Part shown: in pieces, positions 14,801 to 26,800 of the stretch
Position numbering within the stretch: the first letter of the stretch is position 1
How the letters are laid out: each line of letters starts with the position of its first letter
NCBI GenBank assembly: GCA_014529385.2
Contig: CM043955.1
Coordinates: forward strand, 142,152,140-142,216,139
Origin: Adiantum capillus-veneris
Taxonomy: Eukaryota; Streptophyta; Polypodiopsida; Polypodiales; Pteridaceae
Length of the DNA stretch: 64,000 nt
Direction: 5' to 3'
Program-made: the position numbers and the translations under genes
The notes under the pieces: model-generated
Databases searched by the model: none
What the model was told of the DNA's origin: nothing
The model's input: the letters and a program-made list of their open reading frames with translations, nothing else

Positions 14801-17800
14801 CACATATCCAAAGGTAGACTTCCTGCAATCTGGATGTCCAGCAAAATCTGCATCTGTAAAGCCATGCACAGATGTCTCACTCTTCCCAAAACAAATGCAC
14901 AAGTCTTTAGTGCCTTTCAAGTATCTCAAGATACACTTCACTGCTTCCCAATGCTTTTTGCCGGGATTGCTCGTGTACCTGCTTACCACTCCCACCGCAA
15001 ATGCAATGTCCGGACGTGTAGCAACCATAGCATACATCAAACTGCCAACGGCTGATGCATAAGGAATCTTGGCCATTTCAGCCCGCATATCATCTGTGTT
15101 TGGGCAGTCATGTGCAATCAGTTTTACATATGGAGGCAGCGGAGTACCAAGTGCCTTTCCCCCATCCATATGAAAACGATGTAGCACCTTATTAACATAA
15201 TCTCGTTGAGATAGATACAGACGCCTGTTGGTTCTATCTCGAGAGATACGCATGCCCAAAATATGATTAGCATCACCAAGATCCTTCATGTCAAAGCGAT
15301 TCTTTAAGCTTTGCTGTAATGCATCCAACTCCGTGACATTTTTACCCGCAATAAGCATGTCATCAACATACAAAATCAGCAATAGACGAGATCCATCACT
15401 TGCCGTTTTGATATACAAACAGTGATCAGAATTACTTCTTTTGTATCCTTGAGACCTCATGAATGTATCAAACTTGTGATACCATGCACGGGGAGACTGT
15501 TTCAAACCATACAAGCTCTTCAAGAGTCTACATACTTTCTTCTCTTGCCCCTTTGACACAAAACCTTCTGGCTGCATCATATAGATCATCTCAAGCAAAT
15601 CGCCATGCAAAAACGTTGTTTTGACATCCATTTGCTTTAACTCCATATCTTCAGAAGCAACCAGGCCTAAAACAAGACGTAATGTGGCAAGCTTTACAAC
15701 AGGAGAAAAAATCTCATCAAAATCCACACCATGCTTTTGCTTGTACCCTTTAGCAACCAAACGTGCCTTGTACTTAGAAGAAGCATCAAATGTGACCTTG
15801 GTCTTGTAAACCCATTTACATGGCAGAGCCTTATGCCCTTTAGGCAAATCAACCAAGTCCCACGTATGGTTTTTCTCCAAAGACAGCATTTCCAAAACCA
15901 TTGCTTTGAACCATTTCTTACTGTCTTCCCGTTGCATAGCCTCTTTATAGCAAGACGGCTCACCACAATCAGTAAGCATGACATAGTCCAAAGACGGTTC
16001 ATATCTATCGGGGGGCCTTGTCACCCGAGTAGACCTACGCACCCAATGATCCATAACAGGTGGATTTTCAGCCTGTAAACCATCAAAAACAGCAGGCTGT
16101 TCAGCCGGTTGCATCGCAACAACGGGCGGTCTAGGAGCATCAACCTGTTCCTCTACCTGTGGTGCATCAATGGCAACTTGTTGGGGCTGATTTTCAGCAG
16201 CTAATGGCTGATTTTCAGCACCATTTTCAGCATGTAAAGGCTGCTGAACATTGGGCCTTCTTGGCTGTCCATATGTAACATCTTCACGAAAAACAACCCG
16301 GCGCACTTCCTCGACCTTTGTGGGCTGTTTGTGCATGCAATTCTCATTGAAGATGACATCATTGCTGCGTATGATTTTCCATAATGCGGGATCCCATAAT
16401 CTATACCCCATTTCACCATCCTCACCATATCCTAGGAAAATGCATTTATGAGACTTTGGTTCTAGTTTGGTGCGCAGTTCACTCCGGATGTGAACATAGG
16501 CCTCACAACCAAACACTCTTAAATGTGCATATGAGGGTGGCTTGCCAGACCACACCTCCTCAGGCACCTTTCCACCCAAAGCCTTGCTAGGTGAGCGATT
16601 AATCAAGTGAATAGCTGTTTGCACAGCTTCTGCCCAAAAACCATGAGGTAATGCAGCATGTGACAGCATACTCCGAACTTTCTCTTGGATAGTCCGGTTC
16701 AACCTCTCTGCAACTCCATTCTGAGAGGGATTAAAAGGAGCCGTGAGCTCTCTTTTAATACCTTTAGTAGCACAAAAGTCAATAAATGCTTTTGATACAT
16801 ACTCCCCCCCATTGTCTGAGCGCAAAGACCTAAGCTTCTTGTCAGTTTGATTCTCAACAAACGCAAGAAACTTCTTGAAAGTATCCAAAACATCGCTTTT
16901 AGCACGTATTGGATACACCCACACCTTACGTGTAGTATCATCGATAAACGAGACAAAATATTTCTTTCCCCCTAAGGACAACTGTGGCATTTCACATACA
17001 TCGGAATGCACTAAGTCTAACCTGTCAGACTTCAAAGAAAGAGACCTTTTGTGCGGTGTTTGACTGTGCTTACCATAAATACAGTGCTCACAATGAGAAA
17101 AATCAGCATACCTCAAACACGGCAAATAACCACAACGAGACAGAGTTTCCATTCCTCTTTTACTCATGTGTCCCAACCGGCCATGCCACAAAGAAACACT
17201 TGGCTGCTCGGTTACGGCGACAACATGGTCACGCACACTAGATACATGCAAAGGATACAAAGTGTCCGATTTACAACCCTTGGCTACAATCCGGGCCCCT
17301 TTACAAATTTTCCACTTGCTATCACCAAAAGTGGTGTGATAGCCTGCATCATCTAGCTGCCCTGTACTAATCAAACTCTTCTTGAGTTGTGGCACATGGC
17401 GCACTTTGTGCAAAACAAAAGTCATACCATCAGCAAAGGAAAACTGGACACTGCCAATACCTGCAATGTCACATGCATAGTTGTCTCCCAAATAAACAGT
17501 GCCCTGCACCTCACCTGAGTACTGTGTAAACCAATCCCTATGAGGTGTTACATGAAAGGAGGCACCTGAATCAAGAATCCGAGTATGCATGTCCACATCA
17601 GAACCCATAGCAAGGGTATGTGCATCCACAGAAGAGGCATTGAGTACATCAGTGCTGCTGTCACTGTCACAACTACTAGCAACATTGATTTCCTCAATCA
17701 ACACAGTGCTCTTCTTGGCATTTCCCTTGTCCTTTGCATCAGTTTCAGCACCCTTGTTCTTCTCTTTCTTCCACTCATAGCATTCCCGTTTAATAATGCC

Positions 17801-20800
17801 CTTTCTTTCCACAATGATGACACACAACATCTTTCCTACGAGATTTGCTGCGTGCCCTGTCCTTACTGTCAGATTTCTCCCTCTGTTGAGACCTGCCTCT
17901 CAAGTGCAATGCATTAGAAGACCCACCTGTGGTGTTCTTCCTGTTCATCTCTTCCATCAAGAGAGAACTCTCTACATCTGCATACTTAAGTGACGCACTT
18001 GAGTTACTAAGAGCTGTCCAGAATACATCCCAACTCTCGGGCAATGTGCATAGCAGAAAAGTAGCTTTGAACTCCTCATCAATCGTGAATTTCAGCTCTG
18101 TCAGTTGGCTGAAAATAGAATTGAATTCATTGAGGTGCACTGACATGTGCGTGCCTTCCTTCATGCGGAGATCCATAAGCTTCTTAAGCCAATACACTTT
18201 ACTGGCAGCACTCTGCTGTGCATACAACTCGTCTAAACGCTTCCACATGCCCCATGCTGTCTGCTCATTCTCTACATTGAAGAGTAAATTGTCAGACACC
18301 GAAAGCATGATCGTGGAGCGAGCCAACTCGTCCACTTCTTCCCATTCTTCAACCTCCATATCAACCGGTTTCACACCCTGTAACTTAATAGGTTTCGTCT
18401 GTTTCTTCTCCAACATCACATTATAACATTGCTTCTTCCATATAGCAAAGTTATGGGCACCTTCAAGCTTGCGAATGTGCAACAAATTGCCACTTTCACT
18501 GCTAGAAGCCATTCTGAGTGATTGCAAACACTGAAACCCTGTTTTGCCGACCTAAACACGCCCAAATGTGCGCAATCGGGCAAAAAACAGCTTGCTGTTA
18601 CAGAAAAACAGCGAGCAAATTTCACGCAAAATCACCCCAAAACGGCGTACATTCACTGCCAAACCCTTACCAAAGGTTTCCACAAGGTGTATACATCATT
18701 TGCTTGCTGAAATTCCCTGTTTTAGGGAAAAAATCAGACCTGTAAACACCTGTTTTGCTGAATTTTCAGAACCTCCTTGGTGGAAACACCTGTAAGATTG
18801 ACCTGTGAGACTTGCCCTAATGAAATTGCATCAAATTGACCCCGAAATTGGTCAATTTCAGCAGAAATAGGCTGCTGTTCACCAGTTTTTGAAACCCTAA
18901 TTTTGGGGAAACTGTCACCGGAGGTCGATTCTACACGGTGAGAGGATCCCTTCGCGACAGAGTTGATCGAAAACGGTTGAATATCCTTCCCGCAGCGAGC
19001 AAGAACAGAATTCTGATATGTGTTGTGAAGATGGCTCTCTTGGAAACCCTAAAGCTCTGATACCATGTGTGGGGGAGCAGGAGAGAGAGCCCACTTGCTG
19101 TCCTATGCAATGAGAGTGAAGGAGAAGAGGAGAGAGGCGCTAAAGAAGCACACGCAGAGAAGGACGTGAGAGAGAGAGAGAACGCTCGTCAAAATCTGGG
19201 AGAAGTCACGATATTTTTTATTTTGGGCTTGACCTTTGAGTATATGAGTAAGTGACTAGGGGGCCATTCACACTTGGGCCCCCTCACTTATAAGTCTTTT
19301 AACTTATAAGTTAATAAGTACAAGGCACTTAGGCCTTTATTCCCTAACAGATCTCCGACTCTCCGGAGGGGATGCAGCATCGCTTGGATGCTCTGCATAG
19401 GTTTGCCTAGGAAAGTGGTTTGTCCGTCAACCTTGGTAAAACCAAGGTCATGGTATTTAATACCACCCCATAGTGGATCAGGAGGTCAGCGCCAGCATTC
19501 ACATACGGCCAGGAGACGATGGAGTATACAGATGCTTACACTTACCTTGGAGTGGTTTTTAGTGGGCCAACATTTTCATTGAGGGCAGCAGAGACTAGAT
19601 TGACCAGAGCCCATGCAACATTGGGTAGATTGGAAAGGATATGTTCACAGGTTCAGTTTCAGGAGCCTCGGACGAAGCTCTGGCTCTTTGACACTTTGGT
19701 GGCTTTTGCATTGCTTTATGGAGCTGAGATTTGGGGACCTTCACTGGATCATCACGGGAGGACAGGCCGCAGTGATGGATGGGGGGACATGGAGAAGCCT
19801 CTGGTCTCTATGATCTCGCGGCTCATTAGAGCCAAGGCTTCAATACCACGTGCTATTGTACGAGTAGAGCTAGCTGCCCCCCCACTAGTGGTTGAGGCGC
19901 TCATCAGATCTGTCTCCTTCATACACCGCATGTGGGAACTTCCCAGAGATAGATATGCATGCCTTGCACTTAAGTCCTCTTGACAGTTAGCCATGCAGGG
20001 AGATACAATATGCTGGTATGGGGAGATGACATCATGGTTTCACGCGCATGGGTTCAACATAGACAGATTGCCTCCCTTCCAGTACTCACTGGATTCGCCC
20101 TCTCTGACTCTTACACAGTCCGAGATCACCAGGCTCATTCGTCAGGACTTGAGTCAGCTAGACACCAAGAGGACATGGATATAGCCAGCACAGGAGCTGG
20201 GCACGAAGATGGCTTTCTACAGAGAGCATCTCCTCCAGCTTACGGAGGATGGTTTTGTGACTCTGCCCCGTGCATAGAGAGAGAAAGTGGAGAAAAAGAA
20301 AACGTAGAGAGAGAAATAAAAAGCGTAGAGAGAGAAAACCTGCGCACGTTGAGAGAGAAAACCTGCACGCGTAGAGAGAAATAAAAATCCTCAAAATTCC
20401 CTTCCTCTCCCTCTCCCTCTCCTTTTGCAGCCTTCAATCATGAGGAAACAAAATGGCAAGGATGATCCTATGGAGGATGCCATTCAAAAATGCAAGGAAG
20501 AAATGAGTGAGTCCATTAACAAGATTAATCGCCACCTTCTAGGTACTATAAAGGCACTCGACGAGTGCGTGTCGGCATAGGAAAGCACGATACATACACT
20601 TGAGGATCGTGTGAAGGCCCAAGATGAGGAAATCGCACTACTCAAGAAAGAGCTTGCAGAGGTGCGAATGCAAAATGTCCTCGAAGAAGGAGAGCTTTAA
20701 CTCTTAGTAGTTGAAGAGCTTAACACGATTAAAGAACAAGTGCGGGCCATCAAAGAAGGTGAGGAGCAACAAAAAGAAATGACGACCTCTCGAGCAAAGG

Positions 20801-23800
20801 AGACGTGTGCCGGCCTTACACATAAGGATACGTGGCCTTAGAGACCAAGATAACGTGGATGAAGAGGTGAAAGAACTCACGACTATGGTGGGGGTTAATG
20901 AGCAGACACATAGAAGGGCTTGGAGAGTGGGCAATAAGAAAAGTGGGAGCAGGGGGGAAACCTCGAAGGAAAGGGCACTCATCCTCCGTTTCCCCTCCAT
21001 GGAAGTGAAGAAGGACTTCTTGAAGAAGAGACCGACTCTAAAGAAGACAGGCATCTTTCTTGGAGATGACCTCACCCTCTCGCACATTGCTCATATGCAA
21101 GAGGTGATGCCGGAAATTAGAGCGGCAAGGGAAAAAGGGAAGATTGCTTTTTACCGGGATGGAAGGGTGGTGATATTGGAGTGACTCTCCGCATGAAGGT
21201 GCGAGGCCTATGGGACCACACTAAAGATGGCAACCTGAATTGTAATGGGTCACTCCGTCTTGATGTAGGTGTCTTTGAGGATAGTTTCACTGGGAGAGAC
21301 ATCATTTTCTATTCTGAGACACATCAAGCCCCCGGGCAATCCATGCCACAGGTGAGCGGATATAGATGGGAGACAGCTTGCAAACAGGAGACCAGATCGG
21401 AGCATCGGGGACGGGGCTCAGGGGGAGTGGCAGTTTTATTCAAGGAGGAGTTGCAGCCATTGATATATATAGCGCGTAGGGATGAGCAGGCTAGGTACAT
21501 GTGGGTGAGGCTAAGGGCAGAGACAGGTAGATACCTCTACATTGCTATTTGTTACTTTCCTCCTAATACGTCAGTATATGCATCACCTAAAGGACAGTCC
21601 CCCTTTGCTATTTTGGATAATGACATATGGGAGTTTTCCAGGGGATGGTAACGTTATCATATTAGGGGACTTCAATGCTAGGACTGCCCATCACCAAACA
21701 GTATTTTATGATACTTCCGAGGAGATGCTTAGGGAGTTGGACATTACAGCGATGGGCCTATCGAAACTGTCACAGGATGAGGAGTACAGTGAGTATGGCA
21801 GATACTTGATAGTATTGGCCATTTTGAATGGCCTACAAAGATTTTCTACATCTGGAGGTTTTACATGCTTTCCACATCGACATGGTGCTAGTACAATGGA
21901 TTATGTTATGGCCCAGCCACGTCTCATTCCATTCTTTCAGGATTTCATGGTGGACACTAGGCCAGTTGGAGTAGCAATTGATCATGCTATCTTGTCTTTC
22001 ACTCTTACGTTTCAGTTCAGCACATCTCCATTAGGAGAGGTCCCCACACACACTCGGTATACCTTCGTGAGGGAGACGGATTCTGTGTATATGGATGAGA
22101 TATATAGGCAGATATGCACTCAGGAGCCGGGACGGCCACTAGATGAACTCACTCAGATATTGACAGAGACGCTCCATGATGCAGCATCAGAGGCATACCC
22201 CCATAACCAACCTACACAGAGACGAGCTGGGAGCATGCCCCAAAACAGCTAGTATGTAGAGGAGTGTAGAAAGACGAGGATCAAATTACAGAGGGAAGTG
22301 CTCATGGGTATGACTACACATAGATAGTCACGGATTATCTTTCGCCGCCTAGTGCGACGAAAGGAAAGGGCTTATCTATCTTAGCTAGAGCGGGATCTGT
22401 ATCAGCTATTTATGAGTCAAGACTCAGGCGAAGCATGGAGGCTATTCCATGAGCTTTCACCACCACCTGCCGTCACCTCCACAGAGACATGGGGGAAATA
22501 TGCCACATCTCTCTACACAGCATCAGAGCAACCACCTTTGCCGGACCCACTAGAGACATGCCCTGAGACATGTACTTTCGAGAGGGTAAGGAAAGCCATT
22601 AACAGGATGAAGACAGGGAGAGCACATGATCATGAAGGTCTGGTAGCACAAAGCACTTCATCCATGCCAGAGATATGCTTGCAGAGCTTCTTGCCATGTA
22701 TGAAGGCTTTCCTGAGACTTGGAGTATGTCTACGATTGTGCCTATTTTCAAATCAAGAGATCCCATGATTCCGGGAATTATCGCACCATCATGGTTGGTC
22801 ACACATTGGCGAGGCTGTATGCATCCGTTCTTAAGCAGGAGTTGATAGATGGGCAGAGCGAGAGGACATACGAGCACTAGGGCAGGCAGGATTCAGGAGA
22901 GGTTTCTCCACTCTTGACTAGATTCTGACACTCAGAGCTATTATTGAGGGGGTAGACACCATGGCAAGAGGATCTTTTGTAGCTTTGTGGATTTTCGCAA
23001 AGCTTTTGACACAGTACCAAGAGCTAGACTTATACGCAAACTTCAGGACATGGGTGTGCCTATAGAGCTGATATGGGTATTTTGGCTTTATACAGGACAA
23101 TGATTGGGTGGGTACGCACTACTGAGGGAATTTCTGACATGGTCCACTCCACTATTGGAGTGAAGCAAGTATGCCCCCTACCTCCGACTCTTTTTGGGGT
23201 GTATGTGGATGAGTTTTCAAACTATGTAGAGTGTCAGGGAGACGGAGGGGCTCAACTAGTAGGGACATGGATTCCTTTATTACTATATGTTGATGATATT
23301 GTGTTGATTTCTGACTCTCCAAAGGGGATGCAACGTCATTTAGATGCTTTGCACACATTTGTTCGTGACAATGGATTGTCTGCCAACCTTGGGAAAACCA
23401 AGGTTATGGTGTTCAACACCACATCACAGTGGGTCACGAGGTCAGCACCCACGTTTCCATATGGCCAAGAGACTGTGGAGTACATATACCTATCTTGAGG
23501 TAGTTTTCAGTGGACCAGTGTTTTCACTGAGGAGAGCATCAAAGACTAGACTGACAAGAGCCTATGCAACCTTGGGAGGAGTAGAGAGGATGTGTTCACA
23601 TGTTTAGATGCAAGAACCGCGATCAAAGCTCTGGCTTTTTGACACTCTAGTGACTTCAGCTCTACGGAGTTCATGTATGGGGACCCTCAGTAGACCATTA
23701 TGGGAGATCTGGAAGCACAGATGGATGGAGATATATGGAGAGGCAATTGATCTCTATGATCGCTCGGATGATTCGAGCTAAGGCCTCAATGCCGCATGAG

Positions 23801-26800
23801 ATTATCCGAGCCGAGCTAGCCCCCCCTCGTGTTGCGGCATTGACTAGATCAGTATCCATTACACAGTTTATGGGACCTCCCAGAGACAGATATGATCGGC
23901 TTGCCTTGGAGTCATCTCCACAACTAACGCTACAAGGCGATGCAGCATGTTGGTATGGACAGCTGACAACATGGTTTCAGTCACATGGTTTCAGCTTGGA
24001 TAGATTGCCTCCGTTTCAATACTCCCTGGATGCACCCTCCCTGTTTTTCACACGGACAGACATCGCCATACTCATACGCCAAGATCTGATTCAGCTAGAT
24101 ACCAGGAGCACATGGATATAGCCGACACAAGAGTTTGGCACGAAGATGGCCTTCTACAGAGAGCATCTTCTCCAACTCACGGAGAACGGTTTTGTGACTA
24201 GGCCTGCATACATGGATACGCACTTATCTCATGGGATACGATGCGCTATTGGGTAGATACGCACATCCTCACATCAGCTCCATATAGAGACCGACAGATT
24301 TCGAGGGGTACCAAAAGGGGCGCTTAGAGCCAGAGATAGAGCTGCACTACACATGTCATTGCCCGGCGTACTATGAGATACGAGAACGCTTTCACTGTCT
24401 GTTCAGAGAGGGTTTTGGACCATTCTTTAGAGTCATGAGATACAAGGATCAGAGATGTCTCGGATTGTTCCTACAAGAGCTGCACACACTTAAGGAGAGC
24501 TTGCTGAGGACATCAGGGGAGAGACAGTCTCAAAGGCGGATCATAGATTTCTTTACACCAGCCAGGGGAGAGGCAGAGCAGTTATCACAGCAGATCTCAA
24601 AGCCCACCCCCACTGGAGGTACGTTGAATGATCGAGCCATTGAGCCAAGCAGATCCAGACGTCCACGACCTCGAGGGGTCTCCCACCATCAATGAACGCT
24701 GCAGCAGAAGATCCAGATCACTCTAGGTCGACATGCAAGACGCCCAACCAGAACACTGACCATGGAGGATGTCGATGAGATTCGACAGCGACCGATGAGA
24801 GATTTCATTTGAACCCACCACCCCCCCCCCCCCCCCCCCCCCCCTCCCTCTATCTCATTTCAGCTCCGGATCAACTTCGGCTTCATTTCCTTAGTGTTTT
24901 TTAATCTTAGTTCTTTGTACTTTCCGTACTCAGACATGGTATCAGATTCACCCATTGTAACTTTTTGGTCTCATAGGTCATTTTGGCCTTTCAAAGACGT
25001 TAATACAACATTTCATTTCATTTCTCTCTCTCTCTCTCTCTCCCCCCCCCCCGAGCAGGTGACGCGCACGTTGTCACTCTCTCCTTTTGTGTAGCCTGCA
25101 CGCTGCCCTGCCTGCTCGCCTGCAGGTCGCGGGTCGCCACTTTAGGGTTCCCAACAGCAGGTTCCCGACAGCAGCAAGTGTGGGGGTTTCGAGGCAGCAG
25201 CTAAGTACGCGTTGCAGGTTGGAGTTTTCAAAAATTCATTTCAGAAAGTGTAGAGATTGTGGATAGCTACGGAGTGCACGTGTATGGATGATGTGGAGAG
25301 TGAAAACAAATGCCATGTATGCATAATGTAGAAACACATACCTACGTAGTGTGCATTTCCCTCTCTCACAAACTCTCTCCCTCTCCCTCTCCCTCTCAAA
25401 CATGAAGAAGCAAAATGACAAAGACGACCCTTTGGAGGATGCCATTCAAGAAGAAATGAGCGAGACCATTAATAAAATTAATCGCAACCTCCTAGGCACC
25501 ATAAAGATACTCGAACAACGCATGTCGGTCCAAGAAAGCACGATAAACACATGAGAGTCGGGTGACGGCCCAAGATGAGGAGATAGTGTTACTCAAGAAG
25601 GAGCTTGCAGAGATGTCACGTGACAATTCCAACTCTATGTGTCCGTGGACAAGCTACAACATGATCAGGGTTCAGTTCAATCAAGTCAATCTAGAATAGG
25701 AGGTGATCTGGCACTTTTGTGAGTCTGTTCGCAGACCGTGCATGAACGGACATGTAGAGTAGATGCATATCCTACGGTTGCACACAGCATGATCATCAAC
25801 ATTCCCATCAGAATCCATCAGGGTAATTTTCCAGTGCATTAAAACCTATTTTCCATATTTTTGACATTTTTCACTTATTTATTAAGTGACTTTTGTTGAG
25901 AACTAGGTAGGGCAATTTTGCTAATGAAATATATAAGCAAACCAGAGCTAGCACTTTCTGGAGAAAAGGCAACAGGAGCATTGCTCAACAGGCACCTTCT
26001 CAAGCAAGACTATCCCAAGGACACTAGGTTGTCAATAGTGGAAGCCTGGCGTTTCTTCAGCACTTGAGCGTTTTCCAAATCAGTAGAACTCCATCGCCAT
26101 CAGCCACTCAGTATCGCTTGCAGATTCAGCCCCTACACTTAGCGTTTTTGCAGCAGCCATAGATACCATTTGCAGCAGCGTTTTCAGCCCCATCAGGCCA
26201 GCGTTTTGCAGCAGGAATTCAGCGACAAAACAGCATCAAGATCAGCGTTTAAATGACCAGCAGATCAGCGTTTTTACAAGCACTAGGCCAGCGTTTTTGG
26301 AAAGACAGCACTTCAGTGTTGTAGGACAGTAAAGATAGTGTCGCAAGCATCTTCCGCAAGGCACTTAGCACACTGATCAGCCCCGATTGGTTGCGACAAG
26401 AACGAATCCACAGCATTCAGTTTCCAGCCATAGTCTCGTCATCGTCGGCACCACCGTCGGCCTCGACATAGCACCATTTAGATTTGCGTCAGCATCTTGT
26501 ACCAGATTGTGCAATCAATAGTAGACCACTCTTGCCATCGAGAGTGGGACCCTTGGAGGAGGGTTTGACAACTTCCTGTTGTCGTATTCTCCTCTTTCTC
26601 TATCTCTCAGTCTCATGCACCTTCATTCACAGTGTCCATTCACTTTCTTTGTGTCCATTGCACTCTCTCACTAAAGGAACGGAAGGCTCTCCCTTCCGTA
26701 AGTAAAAGGAACCTTGAGCACAGTTCAGAGCACTCATCTTGAGCAAAGTTCAGCATTCACTTCTGTTGTACCTTACATTGGTATCAGAGCTTTGGCACTG

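Larger units (their letters stand above)
14050..19349 (-). mobile_element. Ty1/copia element 1, complete, identical LTRs
   Basis: 5300-bp LTR retrotransposon on the minus strand inside LINE-B copy 2. The LTRs at 14050-14331 and 19068-19349 (282 bp each, TG...CA) look identical by eye. Target duplication GATCT sits at 14045-14049 and 19350-19354. The primer-binding site TGGTATCAGAGC (complement of 19054-19065) matches the 3' end of initiator tRNA-Met, and a purine tract AGGTGGGAGG lies before the 3' LTR. Gag (17790-18527) and a full pol (14399-17830) are present. The order protease, integrase, RT, RNase H defines copia. Identical LTRs imply a very recent insertion, the youngest event in the window. 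Confidence 0.95.
13529..20262 (+). mobile_element. LINE-B copy 2, split by copia 1
   Basis: Two pieces, 13529-14049 and about 19350-20262, are continuous once copia 1 and its GATCT duplication are removed. The left piece encodes RT (HTLARLYASILEQQ-like start, FVDFRKAFDTVP, GVRQGCPLSPTLFG, LLYADDIVL). The right piece continues DSPEGMQ and LGKTKVMVFNTT, then YLGVVFSGPTFSL to GTKMAFYREHLLQLTEDGF. Stops occur at 13863, near 19410 and 19980, and elsewhere. It is 5'-truncated at a TC tract, and it loses its 3' end where LINE-B copy 3 starts around 20263. Confidence 0.85.
20263..25042 (+). mobile_element. LINE-B copy 3 (near full length, degenerate)
   Basis: The copy begins at about 20263, where LINE-B copy 2 breaks off. 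It has a leader of GAGAGA and CCCTCT motifs, ORF1 from 20440, ORF2 from about 21190 to 24700, and a 3' UTR with a C run (24820-24844), hairpin AGGTCATTTTGGCCT at 24975-24989, ATTTC units and (TC)n to 25042. Many stops and indels. It is the most complete uninterrupted LINE-B here. Confidence 0.85.

Noticed and set aside
24930-24960. Primer-binding site in the LINE-B 3' UTR (ATGGTATCAGATTC)
   Set aside because: It matches only the first ten bases of the initiator tRNA site, recurs in LINE 3' UTRs and does not follow an LTR.
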